37,673 nucleotides of DNA from RGIG7300 sp045133915 (GTDB lineage Bacteria; Bacillota; Clostridia; Oscillospirales; CAG-272), in contig JBGUUX010000042.1 in NCBI GenBank assembly GCA_045133915.1, positions 1 through 37,673 of the forward strand, in the 5' to 3' direction. Position 1 is the stretch's first letter, and each line of letters opens with the position of its first letter. This document shows, one piece after another, positions 8,948-17,007 of this stretch. A program made the position numbers and the translations under genes. The notes under the pieces were generated by a model that did no database searches, was not told the DNA's origin, and saw only the letters and a program-made list of their open reading frames with translations.

Positions 8948-10389
8948 TACAGATGACGTCTCCTGATAAGAATTACTGCACCCACCGCAAGAATGATCGC
9001 AGGGAAGAGAGCAGTGAGAACTACAGTCCAGGTGTTAGCCTGTGAGAGCTCTATATCAAGGGCAAGGTCGTCGAACACCTTGAAGTCAAGGTCGACGGGA
9101 ACCATTTCCTTACCGAAAGCACGCATAGCGGCATAGATGATGTCGCTGTTGCCGTAGGTAGAGCCGTTAAGGTATCTCTCGTCCGCAAAGGACTTTGTAC
9201 CTGCGCAGAGAACGTAGTTGTAGTACTTCTCGTTGTTGTCGCCTACAGTTGTTTTCATAGAAACGGTCATAAGAGGCATCTGACCTTCTTTTACAACGGA
9301 GTTGTCAGCGATAGAGTAAGCCTTTGCGGTATCGTAGGTGTCAAGTATAGAGGATACCGAAATGCCGTTGTGAGCCTCCCAAAGCACCTCTATGGGCATA
9401 GCGTTTGCTGCTATGGTCTTGGGGGGATTGTCTAACTGACGAAGGGGTTTATTGAGGGATGCGCCGTCACCCTCGGGAGTGTACTGCGCTATAACAGAAC
9501 GGCCGTAGGTGTCGATACAATGCTCCTTGTCCTCGATGTGTGCGGGAGTAAAGGATACGCCCCACTCGGTGAGATATTCGTTAAGATTGGGAAGATCGGT
9601 GGTAGCCGAGGGATCGGAGAACACCATCAGGTTACCCATATTGTCAAGGTATCTGTCAACCTTGTCTATCTCGTTTACCTCGTCATATGCGCCGGAAAAG
9701 TCGTATATGGGAGAGTTGATGATAAGAACTCTTGTTTCTTCGGGGATATTTTCCTTGGACAGGTCTATATCTCTTACCTCAAAGCCCGCCTCAACGAAGA
9801 GGTTATGCATCTGAGAGGAAGAAGTTGTCTCACCGTGACCTACTGTGAAGCAGGCAAGCATCTTGTCGTAGCTGAGCTGCATCATAGCGGTTGCAAAGCG
9901 GTATTCTGCATTGAATGCAAATACGGTATCGGTCTCTGTGTCAAAGGTATAGAACTTTTCCATGCTGTAGCAACGGAAAGCAGCGCCGTTGGTGATAACC
10001 ACGTCGGTGGTATATACCTGAGGGACGGTAGAGGACAGATAGGGTTCAATAGCATCGGGATTTTCAATACTGTTGATGTACTTAACGGTAATGTAATCGT
10101 ACTTATCCTCAAGTTTAAGAGCATATTCGTAGATCATCTTCTGATACTCGTAGCCCATCATAACATCAGGCTCGGTAAAGAAGATAATGTCTATAGGCTT
10201 GTTTGACAGAGCAGAGAATATGGCGTCAGCCTCGGGGGAGACTGTATATATCTGCTCCTTTGTCATGTCGAGGTAAAGGGATTTCTTCTGTGCAACACCG
10301 GTGAAAACGGCATTGATTATTATAACGACTGCAAGCACAGCCACAGTCAGGGCTACCGCAAAGGAGCCGTACTTAAGTTTTTTATTCAT
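8947..10389 (-). CDS. GldG-like auxiliary subunit of an ABC transporter
   Basis: This 480-residue protein has a membrane helix near 10-31, a large external domain and a C-terminal helix (about 452-474) followed by the basic tail RRRHL. The external part (LYLDMTKEQIYTVSPEADAIFSALSNKPIDIIFF) matches the GldG/ABC-type uncharacterised transport family, which also contains an IFT52-like fold (TVGHGETTSS, VLIINSPIYDFS, VDRYLDNMGNLMVFSDPS). In Bacteroidetes GldG works with GldA and GldF; homologues are widespread in non-gliding bacteria. It begins 13 bp after the permease gene. The function is inferred from family and neighbours. Confidence 0.85.
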   Translation of the reverse strand: MNKKLKYGSFAVALTVAVLAVVIIINAVFTGVAQKKSLYLDMTKEQIYTVSPEADAIFSALSNKPIDIIFFTEPDVMMGYEYQKMIYEYALKLEDKYDYITVKYINSIENPDAIEPYLSSTVPQVYTTDVVITNGAAFRCYSMEKFYTFDTETDTVFAFNAEYRFATAMMQLSYDKMLACFTVGHGETTSSSQMHNLFVEAGFEVRDIDLSKENIPEETRVLIINSPIYDFSGAYDEVNEIDKVDRYLDNMGNLMVFSDPSATTDLPNLNEYLTEWGVSFTPAHIEDKEHCIDTYGRSVIAQYTPEGDGASLNKPLRQLDNPPKTIAANAMPIEVLWEAHNGISVSSILDTYDTAKAYSIADNSVVKEGQMPLMTVSMKTTVGDNNEKYYNYVLCAGTKSFADERYLNGSTYGNSDIIYAAMRAFGKEMVPVDLDFKVFDDLALDIELSQANTWTVVLTALFPAIILAVGAVILIRRRHL

Positions 10390-10402
10390 TGTTAGCTCCT
10401 CC

Positions 10403-11119
10403 TTATGCCCATCTGCGCTTTTCGTACACTCTTACAGTTAAGAAGATAAACGAGAAGCAGATAGAGATATAGTAAAGTAATGCGGAAAAATCGAACTGTC
10501 CGTAGCAGAACTTGTCAAATCTCTCGTAAACGGAGATCCAGGAAAGTATTCCGCGGATAAAGGCAGAATCGATATAGGGGTTAAGAAAGTTGATTCCTAT
10601 CATGACCATAAGTATTGCAATTGTACCTACCGCCGCTACCAGCTGATTTTCGGTAAGTGCGGAGATAAAGATACCAACGGCAATAAAGGCAGAACCAAGG
10701 AAGAATACACCGATTACATAACCGTAAAGGATACCGAAGTTAGGGGTACCGTGGGTAGATATAACGGTGAAGTAGAAGCATGTCGCACCAAGACAGGCAC
10801 CGAAAACGGTAAGGGCTGCAAGGAACTTAGCAACTACCATAGAGGAAAGGGAAACAGGAGCGGTCAATAATAGCTGCTCTGTTTTCATCTTCTTTTCCTC
10901 GGCAAAGGACTTCATCGTCAGTATGGGCAGAAGCACCACAAGTGAAATAATAACGACTGTATAGTAGAGGGGCAGGTTGATGTCTGCGCCACTCATTGCT
11001 ACCTGAACGGTGAACATGGCAAAGGCAAAACCGGTTACCGCCATAAATACCGCGCAGAAAACGTATCCGAGGCCTGTGGTAAAATAGGCCTGCATTTCTC
11101 TTTTATATATAGCTCCCAT
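10403..11119 (-). CDS. ABC-2 type permease (GldF-like)
   Basis: A 238-residue integral membrane protein with about six helices (near 13-40, 50-70, 97-120, 128-152, 163-185 and 210-230). It opens MGAIYKREMQAYFTTGLGYV, typical of ABC-2/GldF permeases. The cytoplasmic loop MKSFAEEKKMKTEQLLLTAP contains the conserved coupling segment of this class. It lies 12 bp after the ATPase and 13 bp before the GldG-like gene. The substrate is unknown; extrusion of a lipid, polysaccharide or protein, or mechanical work on the envelope, are all possible. Confidence 0.88.
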   Translation of the reverse strand: MGAIYKREMQAYFTTGLGYVFCAVFMAVTGFAFAMFTVQVAMSGADINLPLYYTVVIISLVVLLPILTMKSFAEEKKMKTEQLLLTAPVSLSSMVVAKFLAALTVFGACLGATCFYFTVISTHGTPNFGILYGYVIGVFFLGSAFIAVGIFISALTENQLVAAVGTIAILMVMIGINFLNPYIDSAFIRGILSWISVYERFDKFCYGQFDFSALLYYISICFSFIFLTVRVYEKRRWA

Positions 11120-11131
11120 TTTACTGCCTCC

Positions 11132-12097
11132 TTACTTAGTAAACTTCTTTTTCTTTGACTTGTCTCTTGCGGGGTCAACCGTGAGGGTGATAAATACGTC
11201 TTCAAGGTTCATACCCATGGTGGTCAGACCCATAAGAGGCCAGTTACGGCTTGCCAAGAGGTTAAAGAGAGGCTTACGGATGTCAAGACCCGCCTCGCTT
11301 TCGATCATATAAGTAACAGAATCGAGCTCACTGCCTACAGACTCGCAACGGGTAACGCCGTTGATAGAACGGACAGCATAGAGCACGTCCTTTTCGGGAC
11401 CGCATATCTTTGCTTCCAGACGGCATTTTGTCATAACAGCCTGGCTTATCTCCTCTGTGGGCTTGTCCGCAACTATCTTACCCTTGTTTATGATGATAAG
11501 ACGGTCACATACCGCCTGTACCTCGGAGAGGATATGTGTGGACAGGATAACGGTATGATCTCTGCCAAGGGTTCTGATAAGGTTACGTACCTCAACGATC
11601 TGCTTGGGGTCAAGACCTATGGTAGGCTCGTCAAGGATTATTACCTTTGGGTTGCCGATAAGGGCCTGAGCAATACCCACACGCTGCTTGTAACCGCGGG
11701 AAAGGTTCTTAATAACACGGTTGTAAACGTCGGCTATCTTTGTAACGTTGATTACCTCTTCGATATGTTTACGGCGATTGAGCTTACAGCCCTTAAGGTC
11801 GTATACGAAGTCAAGGTATTCCTTTACCGTCATATCGGGATACACGGGAGGCATCTCGGGCAGATAACCTATAGACTTCTTTGCCGCCATGGTATCCTCA
11901 AGGATATCGTGGCCGTCTATCTCAACCTTGCCGTCTGTAGCGGAGAGATAGCCTGTGAGAATATTCATTGTTGTGGACTTACCCGCACCGTTAGGACCGA
12001 GGAAACCTACTATCTCGCGGTCGCCTACGGTGAAGGAAATGTTGTTTACGGCGTACTTGTCACCGTAATGCTTAACTAAGCCTTCTACTTTTATCAT
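11132..12097 (-). CDS. ABC transporter ATP-binding protein (GldA-like)
   Basis: A 321-residue ATPase that would power the adjacent permease. Walker A is GPNGAGKST at 34-42, the signature is LSRGYKQRV near 132, Walker B plus catalytic Glu is VIILDEP near 152-158, and the H-loop is STHILSE. The final 100 residues form an extra C-terminal domain as in GldA/CcmA-like ATPases, ending in a very basic tail. SD AAGGAAG lies 7-8 bases before the ATG. The 66-bp gap to pgeF upstream is AT-rich and contains TATAAT-like hexamers on the minus strand without a convincing -35, so this gene may have its own weak promoter or be co-transcribed with the upstream regulators. Confidence 0.92.
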   Translation of the reverse strand: MIKVEGLVKHYGDKYAVNNISFTVGDREIVGFLGPNGAGKSTTMNILTGYLSATDGKVEIDGHDILEDTMAAKKSIGYLPEMPPVYPDMTVKEYLDFVYDLKGCKLNRRKHIEEVINVTKIADVYNRVIKNLSRGYKQRVGIAQALIGNPKVIILDEPTIGLDPKQIVEVRNLIRTLGRDHTVILSTHILSEVQAVCDRLIIINKGKIVADKPTEEISQAVMTKCRLEAKICGPEKDVLYAVRSINGVTRCESVGSELDSVTYMIESEAGLDIRKPLFNLLASRNWPLMGLTTMGMNLEDVFITLTVDPARDKSKKKKFTK

Positions 12098-12163
12098 TTG
12101 AGTACTTCCTTGCTAAAATTCAGTAAACTATATTATATAATATTAATATGTATATTTTGTGAA

Positions 12164-12922
12164 TTACAGAGAAATAAATGCAGACATAACACCACGTTTG
12201 CCCTTAGAGGCTCTGTGGGAGAAATAGAGATCGCTCTTACAGCAGGTACAGTCGTCGGAGGCGGTAATGTTCTTCACCCCAACTTCCTTCAAGAGCTCGG
12301 TGTTAAGCCCCACAAGATCGGCGTACATATCACTTGATACGTATCTGTCGGTCATATCACGGCCTAACTTTTCGTATAGGGTGTTTTTGAAATCCTCTCC
12401 TACCTTGTAACAACACTTGTGTATACAGGCGCCTATGGCAACAGAGATGTTTTCGGGTGTTGCACCAAGGTCACACATTGCTTTAACGGCATTTTGCTGT
12501 ATACGGTCCACCGTACCCCTCCAGCCGGCATGAACCGCGCCTATGACCTTTGCCTTATCATCGTAAAACAGTATCGGTACACAGTCGGCAGTACGTACGG
12601 CTAAGGTAACGTCTCTTTGGTTTGTAACAAATCCGTCGCAGTCATAGGTCTTGCCTATATCCGCTTTTCCCACCATCAGAACGGTGGCAGAGTGTATCTG
12701 ATTTGTAAAAACTATACTGTCTGTCTTAAATCCTATGGCTGTCGCCATTCTTCTGTAGTTTTCTTCCACAGCCAAAGGATCATCACCCAGATTCTTACCC
12801 AGGTTCATTTCAGCCAGATGAGGCTCTTTGGAAACTCCGCCAAAACGGGTGGAAAATCCGTGGGGAACCGCAATTTTATCAGATTTGAAGTATATTACTC
12901 CGTTACTGTCAATCTTTTTCAT
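12164..12922 (-). CDS. pgeF: Peptidoglycan editing factor PgeF (YfiH/YlmD family)
   Basis: PgeF belongs to the multicopper-oxidase-like YfiH family; the E. coli protein removes mis-incorporated L-Ser from muropeptide precursors, and relatives show purine nucleoside phosphorylase or deaminase activity. Key metal-site motifs are present: VHAGWRGTVD, IGACIHKCCYKVG, and the preceding TADCVP. The start at 12922 gives MKKIDSNGVIYFKSD, with SD AAAGGAC upstream. An in-frame upstream start at 12967 lies deeper in the kinase gene and is less likely. The ATG overlaps the end of the histidine kinase gene by 14 bp, so it is probably co-translated with that two-component system. This suggests an envelope-related regulon. 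Confidence 0.92.
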   Translation of the reverse strand: MKKIDSNGVIYFKSDKIAVPHGFSTRFGGVSKEPHLAEMNLGKNLGDDPLAVEENYRRMATAIGFKTDSIVFTNQIHSATVLMVGKADIGKTYDCDGFVTNQRDVTLAVRTADCVPILFYDDKAKVIGAVHAGWRGTVDRIQQNAVKAMCDLGATPENISVAIGACIHKCCYKVGEDFKNTLYEKLGRDMTDRYVSSDMYADLVGLNTELLKEVGVKNITASDDCTCCKSDLYFSHRASKGKRGVMSAFISL

Positions 12923-14399
12923 AAGGCTCTGTCCTTTCAAGCTCAACAAAAAACGTACTTCCGACACCTACCGTGCTTGTAACACCGTAGCTGCCGCCGA
13001 CCTGTTCCATGATGGTTTTTACGATAGACAAACCAAGCCCGCTGCCTTCTACGGCACGGCGGTGGACCTTGTCTACCTTGTAGTATCTGTCCCATATGAG
13101 AGGAAGCTTGTCGGGTTCGATACCCTCGCCCGAGTCTTCTACCTCTATACGTACCGTGTTTTCGGTGATTATCTGTCTTACCTTTACGTCCTTTGTATCT
13201 CCCGTATGGGTGATTGCGTTGGTAACCAGGTTGTATATAACACGGCTTATGCTCTTTTCATCGCTGACAACGTACGCGTCGCTGTCACAGCAAAAATCTA
13301 TTCTGCAACCGTTTGCCTCGCAGATCTTGGAAAATCTTGCAAGGGTGCTCTTTACCAATGCGGTAATATTAAAGCATTTGATATCCATATTTTCAGTACC
13401 CGACTGAAGCTTTGAGATATCAAGCACGTCGTTTACAAGAGAGGTCAGACGTACCGTCTCGTCTATTATAACCTGAGCATTTTCCGCATTGTTCTCTCCG
13501 GGGATATCACGCATCATTTCGGAATATCCGCCGATCATTGTAAGAGGAGTGCGAAGATCGTGGGATATATTTGCTATAAGCTCACGGCGCAGGGTATCCA
13601 CGCGGGCAAGTTCGGTTTTTGCGTGTTCCAGAGCCGCAGAGAGCTCTGCTACCTCACGGTATCCCTTTTCGTCAAACTTAGCGTTATAATCCTCTCGTCC
13701 AAGCTTCTTTGCCTCTGTCGTGAGACGGCGTATAGGTCTTGTTACCCTCACGGATATCACAAGGGCAAGCACGAGAGAAAGAAGCACCGATATTACGGTA
13801 AGTGCCGTCAATATTTTGTTTAGGGTACCCATCGTTGCATCCACAGGAGAGATCTCACTGTTCAGGATGATAAACAGGGTAGAGCCCTCGTCGTTTTTGG
13901 TAATAGAGCTATAGATAATGCTCTCAGGGAACTGTCCCTTATATTCTGCAAGCTGACTCTTGTCAAAAAACTCGCCCTCTATACCGATATATTTACGTCT
14001 TGAGGCATCATACATAAAACGTTGGGTACAGCTTCCTCCGTTTGCCTCTGCGGTAGAGTAGAGGGTCAGTACGCTTTGTGTATCGATAGAATGGATAGCG
14101 CAGGAATTAAGACTGTGATGGGTATAGAGGTATATCAGCTTATCCATATCTACAACCGAAACGCAGATATCGTCAGAGCCGATATCGTCGATAGTTTCTC
14201 CAAGATTTTTTGAGTTTATATCCGCCGTTATCCTGTCTGCCGCATGCTCTATCTCGTTCATCTTGACCGTTTTGTATATGTTGTCAAGGAATACAATCTG
14301 ACAAAGCCACAGTATAAGTAATATTACTGCGGCAAACATCAGTATATAAAGGAATACGCTCCACTTTATGCTTAGTTTCTTGTTTTTATTTTCAGACAT
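12909..14399 (-). CDS. Membrane sensor histidine kinase
   Basis: An inner-membrane sensor kinase of about 496 residues. TM1 is near 13-38 and TM2 near 196-217, enclosing an external sensor of about 155 residues. HAMP follows (RVTRPIRRLTTEAKKLGREDY), then HisKA with phospho-acceptor His about 280 in NISHDLRTPLTMIGGYSEMM, and HATPase with N-box VIYNLVTNAITHT, G1 EDSGEGI and G2 GSGLGLSIVKTI. All catalytic boxes look intact. The ATG at 14399 overlaps the stop of the response regulator (ATGTCTGA); the TTG codon just before it is not needed. The ligand is unknown, but coupling to pgeF suggests cell-wall stress. Confidence 0.93.
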   Translation of the reverse strand: MSENKNKKLSIKWSVFLYILMFAAVILLILWLCQIVFLDNIYKTVKMNEIEHAADRITADINSKNLGETIDDIGSDDICVSVVDMDKLIYLYTHHSLNSCAIHSIDTQSVLTLYSTAEANGGSCTQRFMYDASRRKYIGIEGEFFDKSQLAEYKGQFPESIIYSSITKNDEGSTLFIILNSEISPVDATMGTLNKILTALTVISVLLSLVLALVISVRVTRPIRRLTTEAKKLGREDYNAKFDEKGYREVAELSAALEHAKTELARVDTLRRELIANISHDLRTPLTMIGGYSEMMRDIPGENNAENAQVIIDETVRLTSLVNDVLDISKLQSGTENMDIKCFNITALVKSTLARFSKICEANGCRIDFCCDSDAYVVSDEKSISRVIYNLVTNAITHTGDTKDVKVRQIITENTVRIEVEDSGEGIEPDKLPLIWDRYYKVDKVHRRAVEGSGLGLSIVKTIMEQVGGSYGVTSTVGVGSTFFVELERTEPYEKD

Positions 14400-15060
14400 C
14401 AAACCTGTATCCTACTCCTCTTAAGGTAACTATTAATTTACTGTATTCCCCAAGAGACTTTCTCAATAATTTTATATGCGTGTCAAGTGTTCTGTCATCG
14501 CCGTAAAAGTCATATCCCCATACCTCGGTTATAAGCTTTTCTCTGGTAAGGGCAATGTTGCGGTTACGCAGCATATAGAAGAAAAGATCGTATTCCTTAG
14601 GGGACATATCCACTCTTGCTCCGTCTATAGTAACCGTACGGGCGGTAAGATCTGCCACAAGACCTTCTATCTCTATCTTTTCGTTTTTGTTTTCGGTCCC
14701 TGCAGCTCTCTTCATTATGGCGTTGATACGGAGCATAAGCTCCTTAGGCGAAAAGGGCTTTACAACGTAATCGTCAATACCCAGTTCAAAGCCGTTTATA
14801 CGGTCGTATTCCTCGCCTCTGGCAGAGAGCATGATGATAGGAACGTTTGAGTCTTTTCTTATCTCCCTGCAAGCAGAAAAACCGTCAAGCTCGGGCATCA
14901 TAATATCCATTATGATGATGTCGTATTTTTTGTCACGGCACAAAAGCACCGCTTCCATACCGTTTGCGGCTTCGTCTACACTGTGACCTTCAAACTCGGC
15001 ATATTTACGGATGAGTTTTCGGATCATGAGCTCATCATCACATATCAAAATATTGTACAT
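14392..15060 (-). CDS. OmpR/PhoB-type response regulator
   Basis: A 222-residue regulator with a receiver domain (acidic pair DDE at 8-10, phospho-acceptor D52 in IIIMDIMMPELDG, K101 in VVKPF) and a winged-helix DNA-binding domain (LVADLTARTVTIDG to TLRGVGYRFDV). The SD is GGGAGG, 7 bases before ATG. It overlaps its kinase by 8 bp. The 5' end, with SD, ATG and 22 following bases, occurs a second time 158 bp upstream and opens a short reading frame that ends inside this gene. Expression may therefore depend on translation of that leader. Confidence 0.93.
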   Translation of the reverse strand: MYNILICDDELMIRKLIRKYAEFEGHSVDEAANGMEAVLLCRDKKYDIIIMDIMMPELDGFSACREIRKDSNVPIIMLSARGEEYDRINGFELGIDDYVVKPFSPKELMLRINAIMKRAAGTENKNEKIEIEGLVADLTARTVTIDGARVDMSPKEYDLFFYMLRNRNIALTREKLITEVWGYDFYGDDRTLDTHIKLLRKSLGEYSKLIVTLRGVGYRFDV

Positions 15061-15230
15061 TTATTGCCTCCCATCTCGTCACTCGTTGCCACCAACAACT
15101 CCTGCTTCGCTTCTGAAGTCGCTTGCACTCGTCGGGTGTCTGCCGTCCTCCCGGGCTTGCTTTTTCCGCCCCCGGCGGGGCAATCCCGCTCGGCATCGCA
15201 TATCAAAATGTTGTACATTTATTGCCTCCC
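15036..15230 (-). repeat. 37-bp direct duplication of the regulator 5' end around a 121-bp GC-rich insert
   Basis: Positions 15036-15072 and 15194-15230 are identical except for two A/G changes; both contain TTGTACATTTATTGCCTCCC, the complement of the SD and start codon. Between them lies 121 bp that is clearly richer in G and C than the surroundings, including CCGCCCCCGGCGGGG near 15168-15182. No transposase or terminal inverted repeat was seen. Confidence 0.85.
15045..15218 (-). CDS. Candidate 57-codon leader ORF overlapping the response regulator start
   Basis: On the minus strand, GGGAGGCAATAAATG at about 15230-15216 repeats the regulator's own SD and start. The frame reads MYNILICDAERDCPAGGGKS, continues for 57 codons through GC-rich DNA, and stops at TGA (15047-15045), 13 bases past the true regulator ATG at 15060. 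The first eight residues equal those of the regulator; the rest has no recognisable fold. It is probably a by-product of a duplication. If translated, ribosomes would terminate over the real start, which could couple or interfere with regulator translation. Nothing shows that it is made as a functional peptide. Confidence 0.4.
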   Translation of the reverse strand: MYNILICDAERDCPAGGGKSKPGRTADTRRVQATSEAKQELLVATSDEMGGNKCTIF

Positions 15231-15242
15231 AAACAGTTATAA

Positions 15243-15458
15243 TAATGCAGAATGCAGAATGCAGAATGCAGAATTATGGTTGATTTTCTCCTACAGTCGA
15301 AAATCCGCATTAAATCATATTTACGGTAATATGATTTGTTTCTTTAAACCATAGTTCTTTGCAAATTCATTATATCCAAAAGAAATTTTTGATACCGTTA
15401 AGGTATCAAAAATATCCTCAATTCTGCATTCTGCACTCTGCATTCTGCACTCTGAATA
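15243..15458. repeat. Non-coding unit bounded by inverted heptamer arrays (MITE-like)
   Basis: The left end (15243-15276) has four copies of AATGCAG followed by AATTA. The right end (15420-15455) has five copies of ATTCTGC with two ATTCTGC-to-ACTCTGC/A variants, the reverse complement of the left array. The interior of about 145 bp has no gene and carries the hairpin at 15386-15412. The stretch from 15061 to 15490 contains this unit and the duplication above, and nothing else I can recognise. The same heptamer arrays recur at 23658 and 24434. Confidence 0.75.
15386..15412. terminator. Hairpin inside the heptamer-bounded unit
   Basis: TTTTTGATACC and GGTATCAAAAA pair perfectly (11 bp) around GTTAA. 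It looks like a bidirectional terminator, but no gene ends beside it. Confidence 0.55.
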
Positions 15459-15495
15459 ACAATCGGGCATCTGTTGATGCCCGATTATTGTTATT
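15455..15495 (-). terminator. Terminator of the HtrA gene
   Basis: A strong stem, AATCGGGCATC/GATGCCCGATT around TGTT, is extended by AATAAC/GTTATT. It begins at the HtrA stop codon, and its distal arm abuts the right heptamer array. Confidence 0.8.
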
Positions 15496-16933
15496 CAGTT
15501 TCGGGTACCATTTCTACAAGTGTTGTGTCAAAGGTAACTATACGGCTGCGCTTCATATCGCTGTTCAGTCTGGAAACGGTTATAGATACTTCATCTCCAA
15601 CCTCATATTCCTCTAAGAGTGCTGCGATATCAGCTCTGTCCGAAACAGACACACCGTCGATGGCGATGATGCGGTCACCGAACTCAAAGCCGCCCTTCTG
15701 ACCCTTCTGATATTCAAGGAAGTATACGCCGTAGTCTGTGATATAATCAAGCAGATCCTTGTACTTGCTCTGGTAGAGCTCAGCGGAGTTTGTGCTCTCG
15801 TTTACCTCATACACGTAGATGCCAAGGCTCACTCTGCCTGCAACGTAGCCGTTGTCGGTGAGTGACTTAGCTACCTCAATAGCCTGATTTATCGGAATAG
15901 CAAAGCCCAGACCTTCGATGGTGGTTCCGGAACCGTCACCGCCGGACTTAGCGTTAACGACGCCGATAAGGTTGCCCTCGATATCAAACAGACCGCCGCC
16001 GGAGTTACCGGGGTTTATAGAGGTGTCTATCTGGAGAAGGGAATAACCCTGACCGTCGATGGTGATCTCGCGGTTAAGAGCCGAGATAATACCGCTGGAA
16101 ACTGTACCGCCCAGAGTTCCCAGGGGGTTACCGATAGCAATAGCGGTCTGACCCACTACAAGATTGTCAGAGTTGCCAAGCTTTGCCTCAACAAGGTTCT
16201 TGGCGTCTATCTTTATAACCGCAATATCGGTACGGCTGTCGCTGCCAACAAGCTCGGCATCATACTTTTCGCCGTTCTTTAAAGTTACGGTAACTGTAGA
16301 AGCTCCGTCTACAACGTGAGCGCAGGTGATTATATAACCGTCTTCGGCATCAATGATAACGCCGCTGCCTGCACCGCTCTGTACAAACTGTCCGTAGAAG
16401 AAGTTGGTAGAAACCACCTCGGTAGTTATCTCGACCACGCTGTCTCCTGCCTTCTGTGCGGCTGCAGCTATGGTGCCTTCGGGGAGATCTATCTCAACCT
16501 TGTCAGAGGGCTTGGCGTCGATGGCGCCGTTACCGTTACCGCCGTTTTCTACGATAGACGTCTCACCGTCGGTGATAAAGTGGGACCCGACTGCTATGCC
16601 GACCATACCGAATATCATTGACATAACTACACCTGCAACGAGGCAGATAACAAATATTGCGGTAGGAACGCCCTTCTTCTCTTTTTTAGGCTTCTTGGGC
16701 GTGGATTCTACGCGGGGAACGTAGGTGGTGTTGACAGCTCCCTGTGTTGAAGGAGTGTCACGGTTGATGTTGGGGTTGTTACCCGCAGTATACGAATATG
16801 TCGAGGACTGAGCAGAGGGATTACGGGGGATCTCGTTATTCTCGCTCTTTACCTCACCGCCCAGGACGATGGGGGCATCTGCCTCCTTGTCGGGACGGTT
16901 GGAAAAATTATTATTGAACTGATTATCCATCAT
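15491..16933 (-). CDS. HtrA/DegP-like membrane-anchored serine protease with PDZ domain
   Basis: A surface protease and chaperone for misfolded exported proteins (S1C family), 480 aa. A cytoplasmic, low-complexity N terminus of about 88 residues rich in N, S, T and P ends in KKPKKEKK; a single membrane helix covers about 90-117. The trypsin-like domain carries the triad H206 (TCAHVVDG), D236 (SRTDIAVIKI) and S311 (NPGNSGGGLF). A PDZ domain follows at about 375-470 (GGFEFGDRIIAIDGVSV). Two adjacent ATGs (16933 and 16930) follow SD GGAAGGA; either fits. It lies 74 bp downstream of galM on the same strand, and a TATAAT in the gap could give it its own promoter. HtrA genes are often controlled by envelope-stress two-component systems, and both neighbours here are such systems. 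Confidence 0.94.
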   Translation of the reverse strand: MMDNQFNNNFSNRPDKEADAPIVLGGEVKSENNEIPRNPSAQSSTYSYTAGNNPNINRDTPSTQGAVNTTYVPRVESTPKKPKKEKKGVPTAIFVICLVAGVVMSMIFGMVGIAVGSHFITDGETSIVENGGNGNGAIDAKPSDKVEIDLPEGTIAAAAQKAGDSVVEITTEVVSTNFFYGQFVQSGAGSGVIIDAEDGYIITCAHVVDGASTVTVTLKNGEKYDAELVGSDSRTDIAVIKIDAKNLVEAKLGNSDNLVVGQTAIAIGNPLGTLGGTVSSGIISALNREITIDGQGYSLLQIDTSINPGNSGGGLFDIEGNLIGVVNAKSGGDGSGTTIEGLGFAIPINQAIEVAKSLTDNGYVAGRVSLGIYVYEVNESTNSAELYQSKYKDLLDYITDYGVYFLEYQKGQKGGFEFGDRIIAIDGVSVSDRADIAALLEEYEVGDEVSITVSRLNSDMKRSRIVTFDTTLVEMVPETE

Positions 16934-17007
16934 TTTGTCCTTCCTTTTTGCTTTATGCTTTTAGTTTAATCACCTAATGTGATGATTATATGATGAAAAG
17001 CAAAAAA

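Noticed and set aside
8947..12097. Gliding motility genes
   Set aside because: Only the GldA/F/G-like ABC genes are present, without other Gld or Spr proteins; homologues are common in non-gliding bacteria.
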